A DNA stretch of 64,000 bases from Artocarpus heterophyllus (taxonomy: Eukaryota; Streptophyta; Magnoliopsida; Rosales; Moraceae), in the NCBI GenBank assembly GCA_025403435.1, contig CM046341.1:5279462-5343461 (forward strand), written 5' to 3'. Each line of letters starts with the position of its first letter. Position 1 is the first letter of the stretch. The notes under the pieces are model-generated. The model worked only from the letters and a program-made list of their open reading frames with translations, was not told the DNA's origin and did no database searches. Both the position numbers and the translations under genes were made by a program. Below are positions 1 to 11,436 of the stretch, piece by piece.

Positions 1-42
1 TGCCATTATTTGGAAAATTTACTGAAAAGATATTTTATGTAG

Positions 43-2388
43 GTACTGGAAAGTCGAAGAGTCTACAGAACCTCACAATGCAGCTAAGGAAATGTTGTAA
101 CCATCCGTATCTTTTTGTTTTGGGAGACTATAATATGTGGCGCAGGGAGGAGATTATCAGAGCATCAGGAAAATTTGAACTGCTTGATCGGTTACTCCCA
201 AAACTCCATAGAGCCGGACACAGGATCCTGCTCTTTTCACAAATGACTCGCCTCATGGATATTCTTGAAATCTATCTGCAACTTCACGATTTTAAGTACC
301 TTAGACTGGATGGTTCAACAAAAACTGAAGAAAGAGGGAGCTTGCTAAAGAAATTCAATGCTCCAGACTCTCCTTACTTCATGTTTCTACTCAGTACTCG
401 TGCCGGAGGTCTCGGTTTGAACTTGCAAACAGCAGATACTGTCATTATATTTGACAGTGATTGGAATCCCCAGATGGACCAACAGGCAGAGGATCGTGCC
501 CACCGTATTGGACAAAAGAGGGAAGTTAGAGTCTTTGTATTGGTTAGTGTTGGATCAATTGAAGAGGTCATTTTGGAACGTGCAAAACAAAAGATGGGTA
601 TAGATGCTAAGGTCATCCAGGCTGGACTATTCAATACGACTTCAACAGGTTTGTTGTCTTAAACTTTGCATAGCAACTTCGAAAAATGTTTTCTATGTAT
701 TTTTCATGATTCACACATGCACAAAATATGCCATCTTGAAATGCATGTCCCTTTTGTAACATTTGAGAAGGTAGAGTGGTCGGCCAGGTGGCTTGCTTTC
801 ACATGGTTTAGCGCAATCACAGCCGTTTCCCAAAAGTTGTAAAATTATTTTTTGAAATTGAGCTCATCAAGCGGATTTATGTCATGGCACTTTTTTGGTT
901 ACTGCCACTTCAGAATAACATGAACACTAGATTGTTTTCTTATCTGTTGTTTTAGAATAGTTATAATGCCATCCCCCACCCATTTATGCCTTAAATGAGG
1001 ACTGTATGTTTTGTTAACGCACCCATTGTAACTTTCTATTAGAGGTAACATGATGGAGTCATGGAGATCATAGTTGGAATTATTTTAAGTTATTTTATTT
1101 CATATTTATCGATTAGGGTTATTTAAGGTTTTATTCGAGTTTGATTACTATTAAGAGTGAGATTATTATTATGATTTGTGTCTATAAAGAGAGGTGGAAT
1201 GTATATTTTCACTTGAGTTTTTGATGGCTAATTGAATATTTTCCTCCCTTTGTTATCTTCTCTGTCTAACTCCTTTTTTTTTCTCTCTCTCTATTCTTCT
1301 CTTTGATGTAGGAAGATTATAGATATAGTAGTTTTTCTATTGTGTTTGCACTATCGTTTGTATTAGCTTATTATATGTCGTATGTTGTAGTTGTTATTTC
1401 TACTATTGTTTTGTAAAAGGGCTATAAATACCCCCTTTAGCCAATTGTAATTAGACTAGAATATTGTTATTGAATACAAAACTTTTTCTCTCCAATTTGG
1501 GGGTTTTCTCATTTGAGTTGCTTTTCTTAGGTGGGTTTTTGGATCCTCCATCCTGGTTAGGCCGGTGAAACACTATCTTCCCAATTCCATTGTGTCACTC
1601 TTCTTGATTTCTTTTATTATCATGGTCTACAACAATTATTTATTTATTTATTCATTTTTTGTGATGCAGCTCAAGATAGAAGAGAGATGTTGGAGGAGAT
1701 CATGCGCAGAGGCACAAGCTCACTGGGGGCAGATGTGCCAAGCGAGAGAGAGATCAATCGCCTTGCTGCCCGATCAGATGAGGAGTTCTGGCTGTTCGAG
1801 AAAATGGATGAGGAGAGAAGGCAAAAGGAGAACTACAGATGTCGCCTTATGGAAGATCATGAGGTTCCCGAGTGGGCATATTCGAAACCTGATAACAAGG
1901 AAAGCGCTACCAAAGGAGCTGACAGTGGCAGCATCACTGGAAAACGACGAAGGAAAGAGGTGGTTTATGTCGATACCCTGAGTGATTTACAGTGGATGAA
2001 AGCTGTCGAAAACGGCGAGGACATATCAAAGCTTTCTGGCAAAGGGAAAAGAAGGAACCACTTCCAACTGGAGACCAGTGCAGCTAGTAACAACAGCAAT
2101 GGCGGGGAAGAAGAAAAGGTGATAGAATTGACCGAAAATACACCCCTCGTGAGTGAGGGAACAAGTGAAGATACCTATCAGTATCAGACACCGGCACCGA
2201 AGAGACTCAAAACCGAAGTGGAAAGTACCGAGAGACATAATTATTATGGGGTTGGAGCAAGTGGTTGGAATGGGCAGGTATTGACCTGGAACACCCACAG
2301 AAAGAAGAGATCAAGTTATTCTATTCAAAGTTCATTATCTGATTCTAGAGGCCCGAGTTCGAATGGAAGAGGCAATGGATGGGCTTGA
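43..2388 (+). CDS. CHR12: SWI2/SNF2 chromatin-remodelling ATPase, CHR12/CHR23 (MINU) type, 3' part only
   Basis: These are the last two exons of an ATP-dependent chromatin remodeler. Exon A is 43-648 (acceptor AG at 41-42, donor GT at 649-650) and exon B is 1670-2388 with stop TGA; joining them keeps one frame and places an alanine codon across the junction. Exon A encodes the helicase C-terminal lobe: [24 protein letters not shown], then motif V/VI residues [12 protein letters not shown] and [11 protein letters not shown], which bind ATP and DNA. Exon B encodes an SnAC-like Snf2-coupling segment ([20 protein letters not shown]), then a basic, low-complexity tail. There is no bromodomain. The SnAC wording matches CHR12/CHR23 better than BRM or SYD as I remember them. 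Expected role: nucleosome remodelling in the nucleus. The start and ATP-binding lobe lie left of the window. Family call is strong; the CHR12 versus CHR23 choice is not resolved. Confidence 0.9.
1383..1634 (+). mobile_element. LTR-like segment inside the remodeler's last intron
   Basis: The 1021-bp intron (649-1669) holds a stretch starting TGTTGTAG (1383) and ending CTACAACA (1634), which are perfect 8-bp inverted termini of the TG...CA type. A TATA-like CTATAAATA lies at about 1421-1429, followed by a polyadenylation-like and CT-rich part, as in a short LTR. I see no target duplication, and the element may begin further left (the 1070-1380 stretch also looks repeat-like). Tentative solo or TRIM-like LTR. 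Confidence 0.3.
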
Positions 2389-3595
2389 TTATGAAAGATT
2401 TTTTAAAAAGAACACCTTATCTTTTCTCTTTTTATATATTTAGATTTAGATTAGATATTTAGACTTAGATTTTAGCCCACTAAATTTTGTACGCGTTTTG
2501 AGCTGTGACATGCTTTTAGCTAACTTTAGCTGAACTCCGACCTTGTAGAAATGGTCAGGAAATGGCTAATGCTTCAATTTATTCTGCTTCTTTGTAACGT
2601 CTTGCGCTAATTAGCAACCGTGTAATATTATCAGCAATTATAAAATGGTCTCTTTATTTTTCCTAGCAACAGTGTAGTATTATCAACAATTGTGAAGTGA
2701 TCTCTTTATTTTTCCCAACTATTTTCGCTTGTCTTCTCTAGACGCCTTTATCAAACAAATCACTCAAAAAATTAGCAATAAAAAATGCGTACTTTTTGTT
2801 TCGAGAAGTAATCACTGATATTTTACACTTTTTTCTATATCAGGGTGCCTTTGGCTTTGAATTGTAATAGTTCCATTAAAATACCATGCAATGACATATG
2901 CCGTCCGGCTACAAGTTCTGTTTTTTTAGGAAATAAGGGTGCTTTGGCTCATGGTCTAACCAACAAATAGAGGCCACAAGTCTGTTTTTCAGGAAATAAG
3001 GATGTCCTTGACTCATGGTTAGAACCAATTAATTCTAACCAATAAATAAGGATAAAACTCTCAAAAACGACAGTAAAAAGCAAAAAATTAATGTAGTATA
3101 AAACTCTCATATGCTGTAGTGCTTTAACCAAAATTGGTTCTAAACACAATTCTCAATCGTTCTAGAAATACCATAAATGTGCTTTCTACCTTAAAGTACT
3201 GCTACATGGTTGTGGAATGATTTTTTTGTCCCCCCACAACCAATGCTTCACGTGAGATTTTATAACCAACATATTAAAGATTTGAAGGGAAAAATAAACC
3301 TTAAGATGGGAATCTAAAATTTCATTAAGTAGATACTCACTGTCAAATGTCACACCAAGGCACCTTTGGTGTGTTACATCAAAGAGGAGTGCAAATTAAA
3401 TCTCGGAAATGGCTAACTCTAAAAAGAACAGAGCCACCACATCTTTTGCCGAGATTTCTAATACCATGATAAACGTCTAAGGTCTCAAAAACAAACAGCT
3501 AAAACAAAATGGAAACAACTAACAACCCCAACATAATTGTTCCTAATGCTACCTCACTTATGCAAAATAAGATTCAGTAGAACAGTCATCCTAAA
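2389..3595. other. Intergenic: two convergent 3' ends, small tandem repeats
   Basis: This lies between the convergent remodeler and RanGAP genes. It contains a 52-bp tandem duplication (2612-2663 and 2664-2716, diverged) and a second diverged direct repeat of about 60 bp (around 2918-2963 and 2978-3028). A MITE-like sequence follows at 2998-3150. There is no further coding signal. Confidence 0.6.
2998..3150. mobile_element. MITE family A, degenerate copy
   Basis: It contains the family A hallmark twice in diverged form: a run resembling TATAAAACTCTCATATGCTGTAG, preceded and followed by GGTTCTAA/TTAGAACC-type ends. The terminal GGGTGTTTGG is lost. Weak copy. Confidence 0.3.
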
Positions 3596-3631
3596 TGCTT
3601 CAAAATCCCTCCAGCAATGATCGACGGACCT

Positions 3632-5252
3632 CTAATCCGTCTGGTCAACTTCAAGGTTTTTCAGCTTTGATTCTAATTCATCGTTGTCACCTTCACCCTC
3701 TCCAGATTCGTTGTCACCATCGTCATCTTCTCCTTCAGGGTCATTCTCATTCAAGGACCCAAGAATCTCGGGAGATTTCTTGAAAATCTCGTTCAACTCA
3801 TCAATTCCTTCGTCAGAGATGTAGTTCCCATTTAAGTTAAGCGACTTGAAACAGGGCTTTTGAACCACAGTCTGGGCCAACAGGCGAGCCCCGGCTCTTC
3901 TTATTAAATTAGTGTTCATGTCAACTTCACTCAACTGCGAATGACCTTCCAATGCCTTGCTGATCTGAATAGCACCCTCATCCTTGAGTTCATTCTCAGC
4001 CAAAATCAGCTTGGTGAGAAGTTTCTTTGACTCTATACAAGCTGCTAGAGCTGGAGCAGCTGCAGCCGTTATGTCATTACCAGCCATCTCCAAAACCTCG
4101 AGTGAAGGAGCTGATTCCTTTAGAACGTTCACAATAGCAATCGTGCCCTCGTTTTCCAGGTTCAGGTAGCTCAGATAGACTTCTTTCAAATCTGCATGCT
4201 TGGAAAGTGCTTTGCTCAATGCAACTCCACCTTCAACACCAAACATGTTGTCCCGCAAGTCAAGCTTCTTCAAGTGGGAGCAAGTACCTAGTGCTTCGGA
4301 TAAGGCAACTCCTCCTTGAGAGTGTATCCTTGTAGAGGAGCAACGGAAATCCTCCAGCAGAGGAGAGCGCTTCACAACCTCAGAGATAGCAACTGCACCT
4401 TCATCTCCTGTCATATTATTGTGGAAATGAAGGATTCTGAGTTTCTCCGTGGAAGGAATCAACTCAGGAAACTGCTCGAGCAGCTTCTTCTGATATGCCA
4501 TCGTTCATCAAATAGAGCTCCTCCAATTCAGCCTGCGATTTGAGTAGTGCTCCAAATGCCCTCACACCTTTCTCACCCAAGGCATTGTCTGAGAGATTCA
4601 GAGACTTCAAAACACTACCCTCTAATGCTGCCGCGAATATATTCATCACCTGAAGAGCTTCTGCCTCGGGTCTTCCTGCAACAAAATCAGACAGGTCGAC
4701 TTCTTTCAACTGACTTTTAACAGAAGCCAAAATGGGTTGGGCAACATGGGCTGCTTCCAAACCAAAGCTTCTATTGCTGAAGCATATCTTCGAGTAAGAA
4801 TTCCCGGGCTCCGTCAATGGCTTTAGGAGCTTCTCAGCCTCATCGGCCTCAATAAAGGCTCGTTGGCCTTTAGATATATCAAAAAATGTTCCTTGAATTG
4901 CAACATTATTTTCCAACGACACCTTCTTGTCCTTGATTTTTAGATTTCCTTTAAGAACATCCAGTAGGAGCTTGCTGCATTCCCTCGCATAAAGCTGCAC
5001 CGCAGAACCCCCATCGCCATCTGGCTCCTTCTTATAATGCTCGTCTGCAGTCGAAAAGGCCACGTCTTCAATGTATTCTGCATTCTCTTTAGCCTCTTCC
5101 TCATTCAAAGTGCCATACTTCTCAGTGAAAATGGACACAGTTGTAAGATTCTTTAGCATCCGCTCCACGAGCACTTTCCTTGTATTTTGGCTAGGAGGCC
5201 ACAGCTTAATAGAAAATTGGTGGCTTTGAGAGTTCAGAGTTTTCGAATCCAT
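3632..5252 (-). pseudogene. RANGAP1: Ran GTPase-activating protein (RanGAP), frame broken by one extra base
   Basis: Plant RanGAP stimulates GTP hydrolysis by Ran at the nuclear envelope and, in dividing cells, at the division plane. The start ATG is at 5252-5250. Residues 1-110 are a WPP domain (W18-P19-P20), the plant targeting module that binds WIT/WIP proteins. Leucine-rich repeats of the RanGAP type follow (LYLMNDGIS, LDLRDNMFG, LEMAGNDIT), and then an acidic tail ending ESKLKNLEVDQTD. The frame opened at 5252 stops at 4464 after 262 codons. The LRR continues in another frame from about 4463 to 3632. One surplus base at 4466-4468 accounts for this; without it the length would be about 539 residues, normal for the family. 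The coding part has no intron. Everything else looks intact, so this is either a base-calling error or a very young null allele; a copy elsewhere cannot be excluded. Confidence 0.85.
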
Positions 5253-5266
5253 TCGGAAAAAACAAC

Positions 5267-5912
5267 CTACAAAATTAAATATGCATCACATTCAAAAACA
5301 TTACTTCAAAGGGAAAATCTGATTACACATTCTTAATACAAGAACAAAACTTGCATTAAAAATGTGCTCTACTACAAGCTCAGAGTCAGACTAACTTTTG
5401 GGTATGCTTATTTTCAAGAAAAGAAGCATTTCTTAAACCTTATTATAAACATATGTAATAAAAATCAAATCTTAAACATGAAGAAAAATACCCTTTAAAA
5501 ATAAAAATGAAAAAAAATGAATAAGAGGATAAACAAAACAAGAACCATGGCTATGAGTACGCATAGTTCTTTTTTCAAAGAACCTAAAGTGCAAGATCTA
5601 AAAACCATACAAAAAAAAAAAGATCAGCTTCCTCATATAAAAATTAAAAAACACAAACATACACACAAAGATTCAATTTTTTTGCAAAAGAAGTAACAGA
5701 TCTGCGACAAAGTTACAACCTTTTACCAACAAGCAAAACATTTATTCAAGAAAAAATTTAGCAGAGTGAAAAAAAAAATGTTCGAGGAAATGAAGAGCAG
5801 TAGAAAATAAGGGCAAAAAAATGGAAAAGGGAAAAGCTTACCAGGCACAAATCGAAACCCTAGGAAAGGCGGAGAAGGGGCAAGAAAGAGAGAAATGTGG
5901 TTTTTGGGTTAC
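5267..5912 (-). other. Probable 5'-UTR intron of RanGAP
   Basis: On the minus strand a pyrimidine-rich stretch ends in TTTTGTAG just upstream of the ATG (acceptor at 5268-5267). A candidate donor AAG|GTAACC lies at 5913/5912. An alternative donor CTG|GTAAGC lies near 5840. The leader above it (about 5913-6050) is rich in CT on the gene strand, typical of plant core promoters and leaders. Inferred from splice motifs only. Confidence 0.5.
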
Positions 5913-6109
5913 CTTATCTGAGATTCAAAAAATGACACGCTGAATCAGAGAAAATCAAATCAGGTGAAGAATATATATTATTAGAGAGAGAACGAAGAGA
6001 GAGGGGGAGAGAGAGTGGAGGGAAAACTGAAAATAAGAGAGCGATCGCCGATTGGCTCCTCTCTTTTTTCTTTTTTCTTTTTTTTTTAATGTTTTCCGGT
6101 CGAAACAAA

Positions 6110-8740
6110 GAGGGTGTTTGGGAATCACGAATATCCTTACTTTTTTGAGGAAATTTTTTCTGGTGGTAATTTTTTATCTGTAATAAAAATTGTTATTTTA
6201 ATGTTAGATTATTTTTTTTTTACATTTTTGTTTTATAAGTGTTTATATTATAAAATTTAGAGTGCCTGAGAAATAATTGTTTCCAATTATAATTCAGGTG
6301 GTTGAAAAAATAATCTACCGATTAAAACAACAATTTTTTTAAGAACAATTTTTTACTGTACTAAGGAATTCAAAAGGCCAAAAACCTACATATATGGTTG
6401 AGAAATGAGAATCGCCATTTAAATTAGGCTATCATTTCTTAAGTCTAGTTGACCATTTGTCTACTTCGTACGCAATAAAGATTCTCTAGTTTTATTACCA
6501 AGCATTTTGGGAGAAAATATTTAATAAAAGGGCTTCTTGAACTAGTGAACTTGTTGGTGTTTAACAACTTATTCTCAAATAAGACCTCGTATTTGAAATT
6601 CTATTGTAATTGTGGTCTAATAGCTTAGTTCGTGGACAAAAACGTCGCACGATCTTCACAAAAAAATGCATTTAAATTTTTTGTAAGCTGACAAATTAAA
6701 TACGAAATTTATATTTTTGGCATTTAAAATCTTAATTTTCCTTTATTAGTTTACACCAATTATCAATTATTCTGCTTCTTTTGTTTAAATTCAGAGTCCT
6801 ACATGCTAAAACTAAGAGTTTAGAGGTGAACTTACAGACGACGAAAAATTTGATGTGCACTGGTAGTCAAATACCCTAATTAAAGTCAATTTAAAAAAAG
6901 TTTGTTCTGTTTTTCTCTATAATAATTCATTTCACTTTTAAAACCAGATCAAATTCTTTCAGTTCACTTTTCTTTTTCCTTTCACCCATCTTTGCGCAAA
7001 CAAACGTGGTCCTAACAAGTATTTTATGCATATGATCCGGTACATAAATGCGGAGAATATAAGATATTAATTATACAAAGCATTAACTGGTGAAATGCAC
7101 GGAACCAAGCATCATGCCAACAATCATTTAATATTTTTTATGCAGACGAACAAAGTAGAAATAATTTCAATTTTGTAGTTTGTGTTATATCGAAATATGA
7201 GTTGAGTAAATTTCTTATATTTTAGAATATTTTAAATTAGTATATCAACCTTTTAAAAAATATTTTTGTGGTACTTAGAGGTGTTTTTTTGAGACACAAA
7301 AAAACTCATATTTAGTATCAAAAATACCTTTAGATACTTTAAAAAAATTTCTAAAAAACCAAAATACCAATATAAAATATTTTAAAACATAAAATATTAA
7401 ACTTATATTTTAATATAACACAAGATACTAATATAAAATTTTCCCAACGAAAGTATTTACTTTCTCAGCAAAAGTTCCATGGCTTTGTCAGTAGATGGAC
7501 CGTTCATGTTGTTAGCAAATTATTGACTGAGAAATAACAATAAAAAATAAAAGGCCCAGCAAAGATGAAGATGCTGATAATATGATTACAGTTGCTGAGC
7601 AAAAGTTGTCAATGCGAGGAAAAGTGGGTGTGAACATAGTGCTTTCTGTTTGGAAGAGGAGTTTTTTTTTTTTTTTTTTTCAAATTCACCTATAAACTTG
7701 TAAGAACATTCAATGGCGGAAATGGCGGAAACTATCAATTGGGATTTCTACTATATATATATATATATATATATTTCAATGGACGTTGTTTAAACCATTA
7801 ACTTAACTCTTTAACATTATGTTTTGTAAATGTTTGTGTTAAAAATTTGTAACATGTGCTAGATTGCTTCAAATCATAGATCTAAATATAACAACCAAAA
7901 CAACATGTACCATTAACATGTACTATGGGGAAAGAAAAAGGAGGGCTCCTGTTATAAAATTTAAAATTCTCTTTATGTACCAGTTTTTTGACATCAACAA
8001 TATGCAAAAAGAATTATGGTAGTTTTTCCTTGATAGCAACCAATAAGCAAAACAATATGCAAACAGACTTAAATCTAGTAAACGGTCCTTACAAGCAAGA
8101 GGCGTTCAATGGACCAAAAACAAGAGTGTTAAATGTGGGTTTTGGTTTTTTAAACATATTTCAAGATCAATTATTGTTATTCATGGGCATAAACCAGACT
8201 CAAATTTGCCGTTGATAGTCCATTGGATATAAACCAGACCATAAAAAATACTCCGCAAAAAACTTTCAAAGATATAAATTTTCCTAAAAACAATAGAATG
8301 ATGCATAATGCAGCTCAACTTTATTGTAAACTAAAAATTGGGGAAAAAAAATATAAGCAATTCAATTCAACTTTTCAAAGACATCAAAATAGTCAGGATA
8401 TTATTTTTTTTAATCAACCCTGAATTAAAAATTTGAAACTTCAGATTGAAAAGCGTTTGATTTGGGAATTTGCATCAAAGCATCCTTTATTTTTTTTTTT
8501 TATACCAAATTCACAAGCATTTCTTTACACACCATAGATAATTGGGCTCATCAACCACAAACCCTCACCAAGACAACTAAATGATAAGAGTCATAAGACA
8601 TCACAAAACTTTTAACTTTGGCACTTCTCCAGCAGCATCTAAAACGAATTTGATTTAGAATTTTGCATACATGAATAAGGATAACAATACTTGCTTATCA
8701 CCCAAAAAATACTCTACATTCTCCTATATATAAAATACCT
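6110..8740. other. Intergenic AT-rich DNA, no gene seen
   Basis: This is AT-rich sequence upstream of RanGAP with homopolymer runs (for example poly-T at 7662-7680) and a TA microsatellite at 7752-7774. The short open frames at 7988-8423 show no recognisable protein or splice context. I see no gene here. Confidence 0.6.
7752..7774. repeat. (TA)n microsatellite
   Basis: An uninterrupted TA dinucleotide run in intergenic DNA. Confidence 0.9.
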
Positions 8741-8902
8741 AGTGTATTTGGCTCCCGGTCGAAACTAATAGGTTCTAACCAACAAATAACATAAAACTCT
8801 CAATAGTTATAATAAAAAAAAAATTATTACAGTATAAAGCTCTCATATTATAGTGTTTTTAACTAATTAATTATAATCAATGCTAATGCTCTTAAACACG
8901 CT
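8741..8902. mobile_element. MITE family A, diverged copy
   Basis: It begins AGTGTATTTGGCT and ends CTTAAACACGCT, a degraded version of the GGGTGTTTGG/CCAAACACCC ends. Inside is the family core with TACAGTATAAAGCTCTCATA. Confidence 0.4.
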
Positions 8903-8959
8903 GTTGTTCCATCACAACACAGGTTGCTTAACATACCATTAAATATTTAAAGCAAAAAA

Positions 8960-9375
8960 GTAACCACTAGCCAATCATGTAATATTGCCCATGACGTTGT
9001 AATTATCAAAGGATTGAACTATAACGCACAAGCATAATCCCACAAAACAGAGCATCATAAAACCAAAAATTCAAACAACAAAACAATCATTTATTCTTTA
9101 AAAAAAAAAGAAAAAGAACACTAGAAAGAATGTTTCATATTTAAGCATGACGAAGAGAAACCAGAGCAAAGCCCAAAAAAAGATCCAAAAAACAACATAA
9201 ATTACAGAATACATTAAAAAAAAAAGTAAAAGAAAAAGAAAACAAAAAATTCCAAATTTTTGTTCTAACCCACAGCAAAATTGCAAAATTCATCTTAACC
9301 TTAAAAAAAAAAACACAAAATATAGAGAGACAAAAATGGAACAAAACGACACCAAATTCTCTCTCTTCTCCATTG
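8960..9375. repeat. Diverged copy of the 3' flank of the RPS16 gene
   Basis: This segment and 9434-9861 share, in the same order, GTAACYA...AGCCAA, CACAAAACAGARCATCAT, CAAAAAATTCAAAC, ACTAGAAAGA, ATCCAAAAAACAACA, CCCACAGCAAAATTGCAAA, TTCATCTTAA and a CT-rich end. The second copy ends exactly at the RPS16 stop codon, so this is a tandem duplication of the gene's 3' flank without coding sequence. Confidence 0.75.
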
Positions 9376-9433
9376 TTTCTCTCTCTCAAACATTTTCCCT
9401 AGAAAAATCCTCGTTGAATTGAGCCATGAAAGG

Positions 9434-9855
9434 GTAACTAACCATTAGCCAAACATTTAACATTGATCTTGAAATCATCAAAGGAGTGGACTTTACCACA
9501 TAAATATGATATAATAATCTCACAAAACAGAACATCATCAAACAAAAAATTCAAACTACAAGACAATTATTTTTCTCCTCAAAAGAGAACTAGAAAGAGT
9601 TTCACTAATCATTCATATCCAATTATGAATCATAAGAAACTAAAATAAACTAAAACGCAAAAAGGGGTTAGTAAACGAACTGAAAATAATCCAAAAAACA
9701 ACACAAAGTACTGAATACATAAAAAAAAAAAACAACAACAACAAAAAATCCAATTTTTTGTTCAAACCCACAGCAAAATTGCAAACTTCATCTTAATCTA
9801 ATAGAGATATGAAAAAGAGATTAAAAAAAAAAAGGGCACCAAAGTTTCTCTCTCT
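9434..9855. repeat. Original copy of the duplicated RPS16 3' flank
   Basis: This is the partner of 8960-9375. It directly adjoins the RPS16 stop codon, so on the minus strand it should supply the 3' UTR and the polyadenylation region. The two copies differ by many substitutions and A-run length changes, so the duplication is not recent. Confidence 0.75.
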
Positions 9856-10296
9856 TCAACGATAGGATTTCTGGAATCTAGCTCTGGCGCCGCGACCACC
9901 GAACTTCTTAGGCTCGCAGCGGCGGGGATCGGCGACAAGGAGAGTCCGATCGTACCTGACGAGGATGTCCTTGATCTCCTTCTTGCTCTGCTCGTCGACG
10001 TACTTCTGGTAGAACGCGACGAGGGCTTTGGCGATGCTCTGGCGGATGGCGTAGATCTGGGAGGTGTGTCCGCCGCCCTTGACGCGGATCCTCATGTCGA
10101 CGCCGGCGAAGCGGTGGCGTCCGAGGAGGAGGATTGGCTCGTAGGCCTTGAAGCGGAGGATCTCCGGCTCCACAAGCTCGATCGGGCAGCCGTTGATCTT
10201 GATCAGGCCGCGGCCGCGCTTGCAGTAGGTCACCGCCACTGCCGTCTTCTTCCGGCCGAAGCACTGGACGGACTCTGTCGCAGGGGCGGCCGCCAT
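9856..10296 (-). CDS. RPS16: 40S ribosomal protein S16 (uS9)
   Basis: This is an intact, intronless 146-residue reading frame. uS9 is a cytosolic small-subunit protein whose C-terminal tail reaches the decoding site and touches P-site tRNA. The universal uS9 features are present: an N-terminal [18 protein letters not shown] block, [55 protein letters not shown] and the terminal KSYR. The length equals other plant S16 proteins. The start is the only ATG that gives the conserved N-terminus (MAAAP...). The coding DNA is much more GC-rich than its AT-rich surroundings, common for ribosomal protein genes and the cause of long shadow frames on both strands. Telo-box and site II motifs lie upstream. 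Nothing suggests damage. Confidence 0.97.
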   Translation of the reverse strand: MAAAPATESVQCFGRKKTAVAVTYCKRGRGLIKINGCPIELVEPEILRFKAYEPILLLGRHRFAGVDMRIRVKGGGHTSQIYAIRQSIAKALVAFYQKYVDEQSKKEIKDILVRYDRTLLVADPRRCEPKKFGGRGARARFQKSYR

Positions 10297-10387
10297 GGTT
10301 GGGGTCTGGTCGAGGGTTTTGGTCGTTGGGTTTTGCGTAAAAAAGGAGACAGACTAAGGGACAGTGATTGGGGTATTAATCAAGAGG

Positions 10388-10396
10388 TTAGGGTTT
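10388..10396 (-). promoter_or_regulatory. Telo-box (AAACCCTAA) of the RPS16 promoter
   Basis: The plus strand reads TTAGGGTTT, so the gene strand carries AAACCCTAA about 90 bp above the RPS16 start codon. Telo-boxes are a known hallmark of plant ribosomal protein promoters and leaders. Motif seen directly; function inferred. Confidence 0.7.
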
Positions 10397-10464
10397 TAGA
10401 TGGATGGACGGCTGTGATGAGGTTTTTGGTCGATAATGAGTTTGTTTTTTGTGACCCTGATCAA

Positions 10465-10510
10465 TGGGCCAAGATGAAACACTCTTTTTGTGCCTTAAAA
10501 ATAAAGCCCA
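10465..10510 (-). promoter_or_regulatory. Site II (TGGGCY) elements of the RPS16 promoter
   Basis: TGGGCC lies at 10465-10470. AGCCCA (TGGGCT on the gene strand) lies at 10505-10510, about 170-215 bp above the start codon. Site II motifs recognised by TCP factors commonly pair with telo-boxes in growth-related promoters. Motif positions are direct; use is inferred. Confidence 0.55.
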
Positions 10511-10599
10511 AAACGCCATGCCTATGTGAAGGAGAAAATTACATTTTTCGGTTTTTTTTTTTTTTTTTGGAGGAAATTACTACTTATGTGACGTTATCA

Positions 10600-11436
10600 T
10601 TTATATTATATGTTAAGTTATACTATAAATAAATATATATTATTTTATAAAATTAAATTTTAAAAGATAGTATCTATGAAAACTCTCTTATTTAAAGAAG
10701 TTAATGAGACAAATGGTCCGATTATATTTATTGAATTAAAATATAAATTTAATTTGTAAATATTCTACATTTGACTCAAAATGATATTATTAAAATAATT
10801 ATTATGTAACTATATAGTACAAAATAAAATATTATGAAAATAATTACTATATAATTAATGAAATTTTTAAATATTTTAAATATTATTTTGAATTTCAATT
10901 TCATAACAATAATTTGATCATATATTGTAATTTTTTAAATCTTTAAAGGGATGGGGAATTTTCATAAATACCATCTTTTAATACTTACTTTTTATGAATC
11001 ACACAAATATTTAAATGTGACGTAACTTAAACATATAATATGAGTATAACTGCAACATAATTTTTTTAAATGTGGCAGAAAAACATATTTTTTAAGTATG
11101 CTATAACATTTACTTTTCTCTAATAGGGTGTTTAAAAACATTAGTTAGAACTAATTTTGGTTGAAAAATACTTTAGTATGTGATAGCTTTACACTGTAGC
11201 ATGTGAGAACTTTATATTATAGCGACCAAAAGTTTTGGTTCTAACTTATATTACCAAACACCACATAAAAGGAAATTATAGTAAATAAACCAAATATTGA
11301 TCATTTGAAAAAACACATCAATCTTTTCAATAATTATAAATTAACAGGTCATCTTTAATTTCAATTATTTTGTTTTTTATTTTTAAACTTTTGTCACTTA
11401 GTTTATTTGCCACTGTCGAAGAAGAATGTTAGAGGC
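10600..11436. other. Intergenic AT-rich DNA with one MITE
   Basis: No coding signal is visible. The only recognisable item is the family A MITE at 11124-11265. Confidence 0.6.
11124..11265. mobile_element. MITE family A (Tourist-like), bounded copy
   Basis: Left end TAGGGTGTTTA, right end CCAAACACCACA, flanked on both sides by TAA (11121-11123 and 11266-11268). It contains TACACTGTAGCATGTGAGA. The 3-bp TWA duplication and GGGTGTTTGG-type ends fit PIF/Harbinger (Tourist) MITEs. Confidence 0.7.

Noticed and set aside
1565..1981. A 138-codon plus-strand frame crossing into the remodeler's last exon
   Set aside because: It reads intron sequence and then the exon in the wrong frame; the correct frame is fixed by the splice join at 648/1670.
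9908..10264. A 118-codon minus-strand frame within RPS16
   Set aside because: A frame-shifted shadow of RPS16 with low-complexity Arg/Pro content.
10066..10632. A 188-codon frame on the plus strand across RPS16
   Set aside because: It is the antisense shadow of the GC-rich, clearly real RPS16 coding region and has no recognisable protein features.
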